A stretch of DNA of 64,000 nucleotides from Streptomyces sp. NBC_00490 (lineage in GTDB: Bacteria > Actinomycetota > Actinomycetes > Streptomycetales > Streptomycetaceae): positions 496,001 to 560,000 of the forward strand of contig NZ_CP107869.1 in the NCBI RefSeq assembly GCF_036013645.1. The letters run 5' to 3'. A program made the position numbers and the translations under genes. Every line of letters begins with the position of its first letter. Within the stretch, counting starts at the first letter, position 1. This document shows positions 1 to 7,535 of this stretch, piece by piece. The notes under the pieces are model-generated. The model was not told where the DNA came from. It made no database searches and was given only the letters and a program-made list of their open reading frames with translations.

Positions 1-1
1 C

Positions 2-43
2 GGCGACGAAGCGGCCGCCCACGGCCACCGGGACCCGCGATGA
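2..43 (+). CDS. C-terminal end of an upstream gene, probably an ABC transporter ATPase (partial)
   Basis: Frame 2 is open from the left edge and stops at a TGA that overlaps the ATG of the next gene (ATGA). Only 13 residues (GDEAAAHGHRDPR) are visible. The overlap means translational coupling with the permease. Genes of this permease family usually follow an ABC ATPase gene, so that identity is inferred from context and not from the residues seen. Confidence 0.45.
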   Translation, partial: GDEAAAHGHRDPR

Positions 44-1632
44 CCTCGTCGAACGAGCTCACCGGCACCGCCGTCCTCACCCGGCTTATCCTGCGCCGCG
101 AACGCCTCCGCATCCTGATCTGGACCATCGCCGTGCCCCTGCTGGTGCTGCTGACGGCGACCAGCGTCAAAGGCCTCTACCCCACCCAGCACGACTTGGA
201 CGTGGCGGCCGAAGCAAGTGAGGACAATGCCGCGGCCATCGCCTTCAACGGACCCGCCCAGGGTCTCGACACGCTGGGCGGCGAAGTGGCCTTCCAGGTG
301 GGCACTCTCGGACTGGTCATGGTCGCTCTGATGAGCACGTTCATGACGGGACGGCAGACCCGTGCCGAGGAGGAAGCAGGCCGCGGGGAACTGATCCGCT
401 CCCTGCCCGTCGGCCGGCACGCGAACGCCACCGCCACCCTGCTGGTCGTGGCCGGCATGAACGCGGTGGTCGGGGCCCTGGTGACACTCGGCCTCATCGG
501 CCTGGACCTGCCCGTCACGGGGTCTGTCGTCTTCGGCCTGTCCTTCTGTGCGCTCGGCCTCGTCTTCGCCGCGATCACCAGCCTGATCGCCCAGGTCTCG
601 GAGAACACCCGGGTCGTGCACGGCAGCGCCGGCGCCGTCCTGGGAGCGGCCTTCGTGCTGCGAGCGGTCGGGGACATCGGTGACGGCACCGTGTCGTGGT
701 TCTCCCCCATCGGCTGGGTCCAGAAGACCCGCCCCTTCGCGGGCGAACGCCTCTGGCCCCTCCTCCTCGTCGTCGCGGGTACCGTCGCGGCCGTCGCCGC
801 GACCCACGCCCTGTCCGACCGGCGCGACCTCGGCGCGGGCCTAGTACCGCCCCGGCCCGGCCGACCGCGGGCGGCACCCGCGCTCGGCCGGCCGCTGGGC
901 CTGGCGCTGCGGCTGCAGCGTGGCAGCCTCATCGCCTGGAGCTGCGGTGTGTTTCTCGCGGGCGTCGCCTATGGCTGGGTCGCCGTCGACGTGGAGGACT
1001 TCGTCGCCGACAACGAGGCCATGGAGGACCTGATCACCGGCTACGGCGGGGCCGACCTCACCGAGGCCTATCTGTCCCAGTCGCTGCTCGTCGTCGCACT
1101 GCTCGGCGCCGGGTACGCCGTCCAGTCGGCCCTCCGGCTGCACGGCGAGGAGAGCGGGCTGCGGGCCGAGCCGGTGCTCGCCACCCCCGTCTCCCGCGAC
1201 CGCTGGGTGGCCAGTCACCTGACGGTGGCACTGGCCGGCAGCGTCGTCGTCCTCACGGCCGCGGGCCTGGGCACGGGACTCGCCTACGGCCTCACCAGCG
1301 GCGAGCTGGACCAGGTGCCCCGCCTGCTGGGCGCCGCACTCGCCTACACGCCCGCGCTCTGGCTGCTCGCGGGACTGGTCATCGCCCTGTTCGGCCTCGC
1401 ACCGCGCGCCATCACGGCTGCCTGGGCCGCCCTCGCGGCCTGCTTCGTCATCGGCCTGTTGGCCCAGGCTCTCGACCTGCCCTGCTGGGTCAGGGACGTC
1501 TCCCCCTTCGAGCACGTCCCGCACCTGCCCGCGGCCGACCCGGCCCTCACCGCGCCGGTCCTCCTCCTGGCCATCACCGCCGTCCTCATCACGGCCGGTC
1601 TGGTGGGTTTCCGCCAACGGGACGTGCGATAG
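40..1632 (+). CDS. ABC-2 type multidrug/polyketide exporter permease
   Basis: A 530-residue integral membrane protein with about twelve hydrophobic segments spread over two similar halves, with a charged stretch near residues 260-290. The size and the two-half layout match the large permeases of actinobacterial drug exporters, which work with a separately encoded ATPase; the end of that partner probably precedes it. The start is the ATG overlapping the upstream stop, which gives a normal N-terminus (MTSSNELTG) leading into the first helix near residue 25. The substrate cannot be read from sequence. A DosR-like box lies directly after its stop codon but serves the next gene. It is the least dormancy-like gene on the island and may mark its left border. 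Confidence 0.8.
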   Translation: MTSSNELTGTAVLTRLILRRERLRILIWTIAVPLLVLLTATSVKGLYPTQHDLDVAAEASEDNAAAIAFNGPAQGLDTLGGEVAFQVGTLGLVMVALMSTFMTGRQTRAEEEAGRGELIRSLPVGRHANATATLLVVAGMNAVVGALVTLGLIGLDLPVTGSVVFGLSFCALGLVFAAITSLIAQVSENTRVVHGSAGAVLGAAFVLRAVGDIGDGTVSWFSPIGWVQKTRPFAGERLWPLLLVVAGTVAAVAATHALSDRRDLGAGLVPPRPGRPRAAPALGRPLGLALRLQRGSLIAWSCGVFLAGVAYGWVAVDVEDFVADNEAMEDLITGYGGADLTEAYLSQSLLVVALLGAGYAVQSALRLHGEESGLRAEPVLATPVSRDRWVASHLTVALAGSVVVLTAAGLGTGLAYGLTSGELDQVPRLLGAALAYTPALWLLAGLVIALFGLAPRAITAAWAALAACFVIGLLAQALDLPCWVRDVSPFEHVPHLPAADPALTAPVLLLAITAVLITAGLVGFRQRDVR

Positions 1633-1645
1633 GGCCACTTGGCCC
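1632..1645 (+). promoter_or_regulatory. DosR-like box, GGGCC-ACTT-GGCCC
   Basis: A perfect 5-4-5 inverted repeat 75 bp before the ATG of the acetyltransferase/acyl-CoA ligase gene. Arm length and spacing match the mycobacterial DosR box core (GGGAC-N4-GTCCC). A partial second copy follows at 1651-1655. Confidence 0.6.
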
Positions 1646-1720
1646 ACCAACCGGCCCACTCAGCCCCTGGGCCGCCCGGTGCGGCGACCGGACGCTGGAA
1701 GTGAGGCCCGGAGGTGTGTC

Positions 1721-4408
1721 ATGACCGAAGTACAGCAAACACCGGTGCACGCGCTGCTCACGGACGGCACCACCGTCCGTATCCGGCGGGCAGGTCCCGG
1801 CGACCACGACGAGGTGCAGCGGCTGTACGAGCAGATGTCGGCGGAGAACCTGCGGCAGCGGTTCTCCGCCATCAGCCGGACCTCCGCCCGGCAGGCCGCG
1901 GACCGTGTGGCGAAGTCCGGCCGGGCAGGCTACCTCGCCCTGGCCGCCGAACACGCGGGCCGCCTGGTGGGACTGACGGAGTACGAGGTCACACCGCCCG
2001 GTACCACGGCTGATCTCTCGCTCGCCGTCGCCGACGACTGGCACCACCACGGCATCGCCACACTGCTGCTCGAGCACCTCGCGGACGCCGCCCGGTCGGC
2101 GGGCATCACAGCGTTCACCGCGGAGGCGCTCTCCGACAACCACGAGGTCCTGAAGGTCTTCCGGGACCTCGGGCTGCGCGTCGAGCGCCGCCTCAAGGGC
2201 CCCCAAGTGCACTGCACCGTCGAACTCGCCGAGGACGAGGACTACTTGCGTGCCGTGGACACCCGCGGCAGCCTCGCCGACGTCGTCAGCCTGCGCCCTC
2301 TGCTGCGGCCCCGCAGCGTAGTGGTGATCGGCGCGGGCCGCAGGCCCGGCTCCATCGGCCGCGCGATCCTGCGGAACATCGCCACCGGCTCCTTCACGGG
2401 GCGCGTGTTCGCCGTGCATCCCGAGGTCACGTCACTGTCGTGGGCGCACGCGTACCCGTCCCTGGCCGAGCTGCCGGAGGTGCCCGATCTGGCGATCGTC
2501 GCCGTGCCCGCGCCGGCCGTCCCGGATGTGGCCGAGGAGTGCGGCGCGGCGGGCGTGCGCGCCCTGTTGGTCGTCTCCGCCGGTCTCGGCCCCCAGCAGG
2601 CGGGCGCGCTGCTCGCCGCCTGCCGCCGCCACGACATGCGGCTGGCCGGCCCCAACTGCCTGGGTCTGGCGAACACCGAGGACGGCATCCGGCTGGACGC
2701 CACCTTCGCCGCGCACCACCCGGGCCCCGGGGCGGCCGGGGTCGCCGTGCAGTCCGGCGGAGTCGGCATCGCCCTGCTTGACGGGCTGAGCCGGCTGGGC
2801 ATCGGCGTCTCCAGCTTCGTATCTCTGGGCGACAAGTACGACGTGAGCGGCAACGACATGCTCCAGTGGTGGGAGAGCGACGGACGCACCGATCTGGCGC
2901 TGCTGCACCTGGAGTCCTTCGGCAATCCGCGTGCCTTCTCCCGCACCGCACGCCGCGTGGCCCGCACCATGCCCGTGCTCACCGTCGACGCCGGGCGGTC
3001 GGAACCGGGGCGGCGCGCCGCCGCCTCGCACACCGCGGCGGCCGCCACCCGGATCATGACCCGGCAGGCCCTGTTCACCCAGGCCGGGGTCACCGCCACC
3101 CGCACGATCGGCGAACTCCTCGACGCCGCGGCGCTGTTGCACTCCCAGCCGGTGCCGACGGGCACCAGGGTCGCCGTCGTCTCCAACGCGGGCGGCACGG
3201 GTGTCCTGACCGCGGACGCCTGCGTGGACGCCGGGCTGAACGTGCCACAGCTCGGTGCCGACCTGATCGCCGAACTCCTCGCGGTGCTGCCCGAGGGAGC
3301 GACCGCCACCAACCCCGTGGATGCCACAGCCACGGTCGACGAGGAACAACTGCGCGCCTGTGTGAACCTGCTGGCCGGGCACGGAGCCGTCGACGCCGTG
3401 CTGGTGACCCTCGTGCCCACGGCGGTCGCCGCGGCCACCGGCGACGATCTCGTCCGGGCCCTCACCCACGATCCGGGCCCGCTCCCCCGCCCGGTCGTCG
3501 CGGTCCTGCCCGCCCAGGCGACCGGGGTCGAGCTACTCGCTGCCCGCAACGACGGTACGGTGCCCGCCTACGCGGACGCCCAGGACGCCGCCCGAGCCCT
3601 CGTCCATGCCGCCGCCCGGGCCCACTGGCTCGCCCAGCCCCGAGGCACCGTGCCGGACTTGACACAGGTGGAGACCCCGCGTGCCAGTGAGCTCGTCGCG
3701 TCGTTCCTGGACGACAACCCGGAAGGCGGCTGGCTGGATCCGAGGACGGCCGCCGCGCTCCTCGGGTGCTACGGGATCCCACAGATCCCCTGGGCCTGGG
3801 CGCGGGACGAGGACGAGGCGGTCGCCACCGCCGAGCGGCTGGCGGGCGCCGACGGACGTGTCGTCATGAAGGCCCACTGGCCGGGGCTCGTGCACAAGAG
3901 CGAGCAGCACGCCGTCCACCTCGACCTGCAGAACCCCGCCCAGGTCAGGGCCGCCCATCGGGACCTGGTCACTCGCTTCGGGGACCGGCTGACCGGCGTA
4001 CTCCTCCAGCCGTTGGCCGAGCGCGGCACCGAACTGCTCGCCGGCGTCGTCCAGGACGAGGTCTTCGGACCGCTCGTGGTCTTCGGACTCGGCGGCAGCG
4101 CGACCGAACTGCTCGCCGACCACGCGGGACGGCTCGCCCCGCTCACCGACCGCGACGTGCACGAACTGATCACGGCCCCGCGGTGCGCCCCGATGCTGTT
4201 CGGCTTCGCGGGCAGTCCGGCGGCCGACGTCGAGGCGCTGGAACAGGTGCTGCACCGGCTGTCCCGGATGGCGTGCGACCTGCCGCAGCTGGCGGAGGCC
4301 GACCTCAACCCGCTGCTGTCCGGACCGCACGGTGTTCGTGCGCTGGACGTCCGAGTACGGCTCGTGCCGCGAGATGCGCACGACCCGTATCTGCGCCGTC
4401 TGCGCTGA
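1721..4408 (+). CDS. GNAT acetyltransferase fused to NDP-forming acyl-CoA synthetase (protein lysine acetyltransferase, Pat type)
   Basis: 895 residues. An N-terminal GNAT domain (about 18-170) is followed by a CoA-binding Rossmann domain (about 195-290, with VVVIGAGRRPGSIG), two succinyl-CoA-ligase-like domains (GPNCLGL near 310, SHTAAA near 435) and a C-terminal ATP-grasp domain (about 670-885). Proteins with this content acetylate lysines, classically silencing acetyl-CoA synthetase. The GNAT-first order is the one described for Streptomyces PatA, opposite to Salmonella Pat. The ligase half is usually regulatory rather than catalytic. The start at 1721 has a strong GGAGGTG site, so the upstream in-frame codons are excluded. 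A DosR-like box precedes it, linking acetyl-CoA metabolism to the hypoxic programme by inference. Confidence 0.88.
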   Translation: MTEVQQTPVHALLTDGTTVRIRRAGPGDHDEVQRLYEQMSAENLRQRFSAISRTSARQAADRVAKSGRAGYLALAAEHAGRLVGLTEYEVTPPGTTADLSLAVADDWHHHGIATLLLEHLADAARSAGITAFTAEALSDNHEVLKVFRDLGLRVERRLKGPQVHCTVELAEDEDYLRAVDTRGSLADVVSLRPLLRPRSVVVIGAGRRPGSIGRAILRNIATGSFTGRVFAVHPEVTSLSWAHAYPSLAELPEVPDLAIVAVPAPAVPDVAEECGAAGVRALLVVSAGLGPQQAGALLAACRRHDMRLAGPNCLGLANTEDGIRLDATFAAHHPGPGAAGVAVQSGGVGIALLDGLSRLGIGVSSFVSLGDKYDVSGNDMLQWWESDGRTDLALLHLESFGNPRAFSRTARRVARTMPVLTVDAGRSEPGRRAAASHTAAAATRIMTRQALFTQAGVTATRTIGELLDAAALLHSQPVPTGTRVAVVSNAGGTGVLTADACVDAGLNVPQLGADLIAELLAVLPEGATATNPVDATATVDEEQLRACVNLLAGHGAVDAVLVTLVPTAVAAATGDDLVRALTHDPGPLPRPVVAVLPAQATGVELLAARNDGTVPAYADAQDAARALVHAAARAHWLAQPRGTVPDLTQVETPRASELVASFLDDNPEGGWLDPRTAAALLGCYGIPQIPWAWARDEDEAVATAERLAGADGRVVMKAHWPGLVHKSEQHAVHLDLQNPAQVRAAHRDLVTRFGDRLTGVLLQPLAERGTELLAGVVQDEVFGPLVVFGLGGSATELLADHAGRLAPLTDRDVHELITAPRCAPMLFGFAGSPAADVEALEQVLHRLSRMACDLPQLAEADLNPLLSGPHGVRALDVRVRLVPRDAHDPYLRRLR

Positions 4409-4440
4409 CCGGAACCGGTCCCCTCCCGGCCCACCACCGG

Positions 4441-4475
4441 GGGCCGTTCGGCACCCGCTCGGTGCCGCTCGGCCC
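4441..4475 (+). promoter_or_regulatory. Pair of imperfect DosR-like boxes
   Basis: GGGCC-GTTC-GGCAC (4441-4454) and GTGCC-GCTC-GGCCC (4462-4475) each differ from the consensus at one position. They are centred 21 bp apart, two helical turns, so two dimers could bind the same DNA face. They lie 62 bp before the short universal stress protein gene. Confidence 0.5.
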
Positions 4476-4537
4476 ACGCCCGAGCCGGCCGGTACGGGCC
4501 ACTGTGGGAGCAGGAGAGGTCCTGCGGGGAGGCAGCC

Positions 4538-5050
4538 ATGACCGAACGTACCGACGGCAACGCAATCGTGGTGGGCGTCGACGGATCCGAAGCATCCCTG
4601 GCGGCGCTGCGCTGGGCGGAGAAGCAGGCGCGTGCCCTGAACACACCGGTCGTCGCCGTGCACGCCTGGGAACCGGCCGCGGCCGGATTCGCACCCTACG
4701 CTCCGGCAGCGGCCCGGCCGACCGCCGAGGAGCAGCGCGAGCGTGCCGCCGCACTCCTGGCCTCCGCGGTGCGGCAGACCTTCGGACCTCGCAGCGGGTC
4801 TGCCGTACGCGCCGTCGTGGTGGAAGGGCCGCCCGCCAAGGTGTTCCTCCAGCACGCCCGCGGCGCCCTGCTGCTGGCCCTGGGGCGCAAGGCCCACGGG
4901 CAGTGGGATCCACCTGCCATCGGCACGGTGGGCCGCGACTGTCTGCGGCACGCGGCGGTGCCCGTGGTGACCGTGCCTGCGGCCGAGAAGGCCACGCCAC
5001 CGCTCAGGGCCGTCGCCACGCCGGAACACGTCCGCAGCGGAGCCGCATAG
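4538..5050 (+). CDS. Single-domain universal stress protein
   Basis: 170 residues, one Usp domain (about 8-150) beginning with the family signature VVGVDGSEASLAALRWA. The C-terminal ATP loop is degenerate: the usual G-x2-G-x9-G(S/T) pattern is only partly kept around GRKAHGQWDPPAIGTVG, so ATP binding is uncertain. GGGGAGG stands seven bases before the ATG. It is the only single-domain Usp here; the other four are tandem. It sits between the acetyltransferase and the flavodoxin on the same strand, 33 bp before the latter, so the two are probably cotranscribed from the double box upstream. Confidence 0.85.
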   Translation: MTERTDGNAIVVGVDGSEASLAALRWAEKQARALNTPVVAVHAWEPAAAGFAPYAPAAARPTAEEQRERAAALLASAVRQTFGPRSGSAVRAVVVEGPPAKVFLQHARGALLLALGRKAHGQWDPPAIGTVGRDCLRHAAVPVVTVPAAEKATPPLRAVATPEHVRSGAA

Positions 5051-5083
5051 CCGAGAGCGACCGAGGAACACCGAGGTGACGAC

Positions 5084-5593
5084 ATGGACATCCTGGTCGG
5101 ATACGCCAGCGCGCACGGGTCGACCCGCGAGATCGCGGCCCACATGGCGGATCGGCTGAGCGCGGCGGGGCTCAAGGCCGAGGCGAGGGCGCTGGAGACG
5201 GTGGAGGACGCCGACGCGTACCGGGCGTTCGTCCTCGGCAGTGCCGTGCACGGGCAGACCTGGCTCGAACAGGCGAAGGCATTCCTCCGCGACAACCCCG
5301 ACGTGCTGAGTACCCGGCCGGTGTGGATCTTCAGTGTCGGGATGCCGGGGGCGCTGCGCGGGCCGTGGAAACGCCTCGCGGCCAAGGAGGTCCCGGTGAT
5401 CGTGAAGAGTCTGCCCGGTGAGGTGCCCCACCGCGACCACCGACTCTTCTCCGGTGTCGTCTCTCCCGCCCAGCTGCCCTTCACCGGACGTGTGCTGTTC
5501 CGTCTGATGGGTTGCCGGTTCGGCGACTACCGCGACTGGGGCGCCATCGACGGCTGGACCGACGGGATCGCCGCGGAGCTGGCCGACGGCTGA
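5084..5593 (+). CDS. Flavodoxin-domain protein, HemG-like
   Basis: 169 residues of flavodoxin fold. The N-terminal strand and FMN phosphate loop read ILVGYASAHGSTREIA, and the second loop is VLGSAVHGQTW, as in menaquinone-dependent protoporphyrinogen oxidase (HemG) and flavodoxin_5 proteins. Such proteins move electrons between quinones or reductases and a partner; nothing here proves protoporphyrinogen as substrate. A weak GAGGTG site lies before the ATG, 33 bp after the universal stress protein stop, indicating one operon. A cytosolic flavodoxin suits a low-oxygen regulon because FMN can replace iron-sulphur carriers. Confidence 0.78.
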   Translation: MDILVGYASAHGSTREIAAHMADRLSAAGLKAEARALETVEDADAYRAFVLGSAVHGQTWLEQAKAFLRDNPDVLSTRPVWIFSVGMPGALRGPWKRLAAKEVPVIVKSLPGEVPHRDHRLFSGVVSPAQLPFTGRVLFRLMGCRFGDYRDWGAIDGWTDGIAAELADG

Positions 5594-5629
5594 GGGGGTG
5601 CCCGATGCGTTTCGAACCGTGAGGAGGCG

Positions 5630-5811
5630 GGGCGGTCTGCCCGTGGCTGGGAGGTGGCCGATGCGCTCAGGGTGCCCCTCGGCGTTCTGGTGGTGTGCAC
5701 GTCCACAACGGCACGGTCGCGCTCCGCGGCTCGCTGCCGGCGGACCAGGCCGGAAGGCTGACGGACTCTGTGGCACGGATCCTGGACGAGTTGCGGTCGC
5801 GGACCACCTCC
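5630..5811 (+). pseudogene. Possible BON-domain remnant
   Basis: A short run reading VHVHNGTVALRGSLPADQAG, then LTDSVARILDEL, resembles the C-terminal BON domain of the CBS-BON proteins found elsewhere on this island (compare VRVEVHDGVVKLTGRI). The preceding stretch ADALRVPLGVLV is in another frame, so any gene here is frameshifted and lacks its CBS half. It lies upstream of the osmC box. The call is tentative because the match is short. Confidence 0.3.
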
Positions 5812-5823
5812 CGTGCGGTGGGA

Positions 5824-5837
5824 GGGCCGAACGGCCC
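5824..5837 (+). promoter_or_regulatory. DosR-like box, GGGCC-GAAC-GGCCC
   Basis: A perfect inverted repeat 88 bp before the OsmC start codon. The identical 14-mer recurs at 10062. Confidence 0.65.
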
Positions 5838-5925
5838 TCGTCGACTCCCCCTCGGCCCCTGCGTCCGCCGCGCCGTCCGCGCTCCACTGAGACGAGAACA
5901 GGAGACATCGCCGAGGGAGCCGACC

Positions 5926-6378
5926 ATGACGGACACAGCAGCAGAGACGGTCACCGTGCAACAGCCGCCGGAGGCGGACCCGCACCGGCTGGAGGTCACC
6001 CACGTCAACGGTGATGCGTACGAGGTGGACATCCGGGGCCATCGGATCCTGGTCGACCAGCCCCTGGAGGCGGGCGGGACGGACACCGCACCCACACCCA
6101 CCGAACTGTTCGCCGCCTCCCTGGCCACCTGCGTCGCCTTCTATGCCGGGCGATACCTCCTCCGCCACGGACTGCCGCGCCGCGGACTGCGCGTCCGGAC
6201 GGAGTTCACCATGGCCTCGGACCGCCCTGCCCGGGTGGACACCGTGCGTCTGGTGATCGTGCCGCCGCCCGCACTGTCCGCACAGCGCCACGCGGCCCTG
6301 CTCGCCGTCGCCTCGCACTGCACGATCCACAACACATTGCACAGCGCACCCGAGATCGACATCGAGCTGGAGCCGTGA
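5926..6378 (+). CDS. OsmC-family peroxidase/redox protein
   Basis: 150 residues. The central segment PTELFAASLATCVAFYAGRYL carries the first redox cysteine of the OsmC/Ohr family; the second is in the C-terminal SHCTIHNTL segment. The family reduces organic hydroperoxides with paired cysteines. Family-wide features are kept, but I cannot tell OsmC from YhfA-type subgroups. The reading frame is open for 77 more codons upstream; the start at 5926 is chosen because GAGGGAG precedes it and the upstream region holds the box and a different coding remnant. It is probably monocistronic. Confidence 0.82.
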   Translation: MTDTAAETVTVQQPPEADPHRLEVTHVNGDAYEVDIRGHRILVDQPLEAGGTDTAPTPTELFAASLATCVAFYAGRYLLRHGLPRRGLRVRTEFTMASDRPARVDTVRLVIVPPPALSAQRHAALLAVASHCTIHNTLHSAPEIDIELEP

Positions 6379-6465
6379 GCACACCCCGGTCTCTGGGAGC
6401 CACGCGCTCCGTGAGCCGGCAAGAGGACGCCGAGGGAACCGTACGACCGTGAGGCGGGACGGCCC

Positions 6466-6960
6466 ATGAAGGAGACGCTGCGTCTGGGGCGCTTGGCCGG
6501 TGTCGGTCGCTTTCCCGACGCCCATCCCGGCCACTCCGTGGGCCTACGGGAGCGTCGGCCTGCTGACGGCCGTGGTGCTGCTGGCCTCACTGCCGGCGCA
6601 CGAACTCGCCCATGCTGTCGTAGCGCGCCGCGACGGAGTCGACGTCGATGGCATCACACTGTGGATGCTGGGCGGTGTCGCGAGGCTGCGCAGCGAGGCA
6701 GCCACGCCCGGCGCGGAGTTGCGCATCACAACGGTGGGTCCACTGGCCTGCGCTGTCGCGGGCGGGGTGTGCACCGGCCTGGCCCTGTGGCTGGACTCGC
6801 TGCGTGTCTCCGGCCTCGTCGTGGAGGCCGTGGCCTGGCTGGCCGCCATCAACATCGTGCTGGCCGTCTTCCACTCCGTTCCCGCCGCCCCGCTGGACGG
6901 CGGGCGACTGCTGCGCGCGTTCCTGTGGCACCGCACCGGCCACCTGACGCCGCCGGGAGT
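6466..6960 (+). pseudogene. Broken site-2 protease (M50 family membrane metalloprotease)
   Basis: The N-terminus MKETLRLGRLAGV is in frame 1 and passes straight into FPDAHPGHS. The rest, including the zinc motif HELAH and the second-site motif PAAPLDGGR, is in frame 2 from about 6525. Intact relatives have a transmembrane helix between the first two blocks and about 200 further residues with CBS domains after LWHRTG. Here the helix is deleted, the frame is shifted and the tail is lost near 6960. The copy should therefore make no full enzyme, although a 198-residue frame-2 product starting at 6500 would still contain both zinc motifs. Confidence 0.6.
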
Positions 6961-7030
6961 CGGTGGCCGCGGGCCGTTCTCGGTACTCCCCGCTCCCGCA
7001 CCGGACCGCCCCCGTCCCCGGCCCCGCGGG

Positions 7031-7045
7031 TACCCCCGGGGAGTA
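7031..7045 (+). promoter_or_regulatory. CsoR-like palindrome TACCCCC-G-GGGAGTA
   Basis: A near-perfect 15-bp palindrome (one mismatch) of the TACCC...GGGTA type bound by copper-sensing CsoR repressors. It lies 77 bp before the DUF6153 start and upstream of a multicopper oxidase, so a copper-responsive operator is the natural reading. No csoR gene is in the window. Confidence 0.4.
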
Positions 7046-7060
7046 CGACGCTCTTCCGGC

Positions 7061-7094
7061 AATGGCTGCAGCAGGTGCAGCAGGTGCAGCCATT
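7061..7094 (+). repeat. 10-bp perfect inverted repeat with 14-nt spacer
   Basis: AATGGCTGCA (7061-7070) and TGCAGCCATT (7085-7094) are exact reverse complements; the spacer repeats GCAGGT. It lies 28 bp before the DUF6153 start codon, so it may be an operator or a 5' leader hairpin rather than a terminator. Confidence 0.45.
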
Positions 7095-7122
7095 GACACT
7101 TCGGTCGGCCCGTAACGGCGGC

Positions 7123-7461
7123 ATGGCTGTCCGCCTGGAGTACGGGGTGCTTCGCACCCTGTGCGTCGCGCCGGCCGTTCTCGTCCACCACGAGACGACC
7201 GCGACGGACGCCTCCGCCATTCCGGACGCGGCCCACGCACCGTCCGCCTCGACCGCACCGACGCACGAGGTCGGACCAGACGCCTGTTCCATCCCGGGCA
7301 TGCCGCACTGCATCGCAGCACTCGTCGGCGCCGTACCCCACCAGGTCGCGTCGCACCCGCTGCTCACCCCGCGACAGGGCGCGGCGCGGCATGCCTTCGA
7401 CGCGTCGGCAGTCGGCCGCGCCCCGCCCGACCTCTCCGTCCTCTCCCGGCTGCGCCTTTAG
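7123..7461 (+). CDS. DUF6153-family small membrane protein
   Basis: 112 residues. One N-terminal hydrophobic helix (YGVLRTLCVAPAVLV) is followed by a Thr/Ala/His-rich region with a Cys pair (DACSIPGMPHC) and the C-terminal tail GRAPPDLSVLSRLRL, which matches the conserved tail of Streptomyces DUF6153 proteins as I recall them. The function is unknown; the His/Met/Cys content and the multicopper oxidase 74 bp downstream suggest a metal-handling role. The ATG at 7123 is chosen because the helix starts just after it; the frame runs on upstream into the protease remnant. Confidence 0.6.
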   Translation: MAVRLEYGVLRTLCVAPAVLVHHETTATDASAIPDAAHAPSASTAPTHEVGPDACSIPGMPHCIAALVGAVPHQVASHPLLTPRQGAARHAFDASAVGRAPPDLSVLSRLRL

Positions 7462-7535
7462 GCCGCGCCGGGCGGCGCGCGACGTGCCGTCCCTCCGCGA
7501 CCACACCGGCAGTCTCAGCCAGAGGACACCACACC

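Noticed and set aside
696..1724. Long plus-strand ORF (342 codons) overlapping the ABC permease
   Set aside because: Arg/Pro/Gly-rich shadow in another frame of a well-supported membrane protein gene; no domain.
3533..5908. 791-codon minus-strand ORF
   Set aside because: Antisense shadow across four well-supported plus-strand genes; its length is an effect of high GC.
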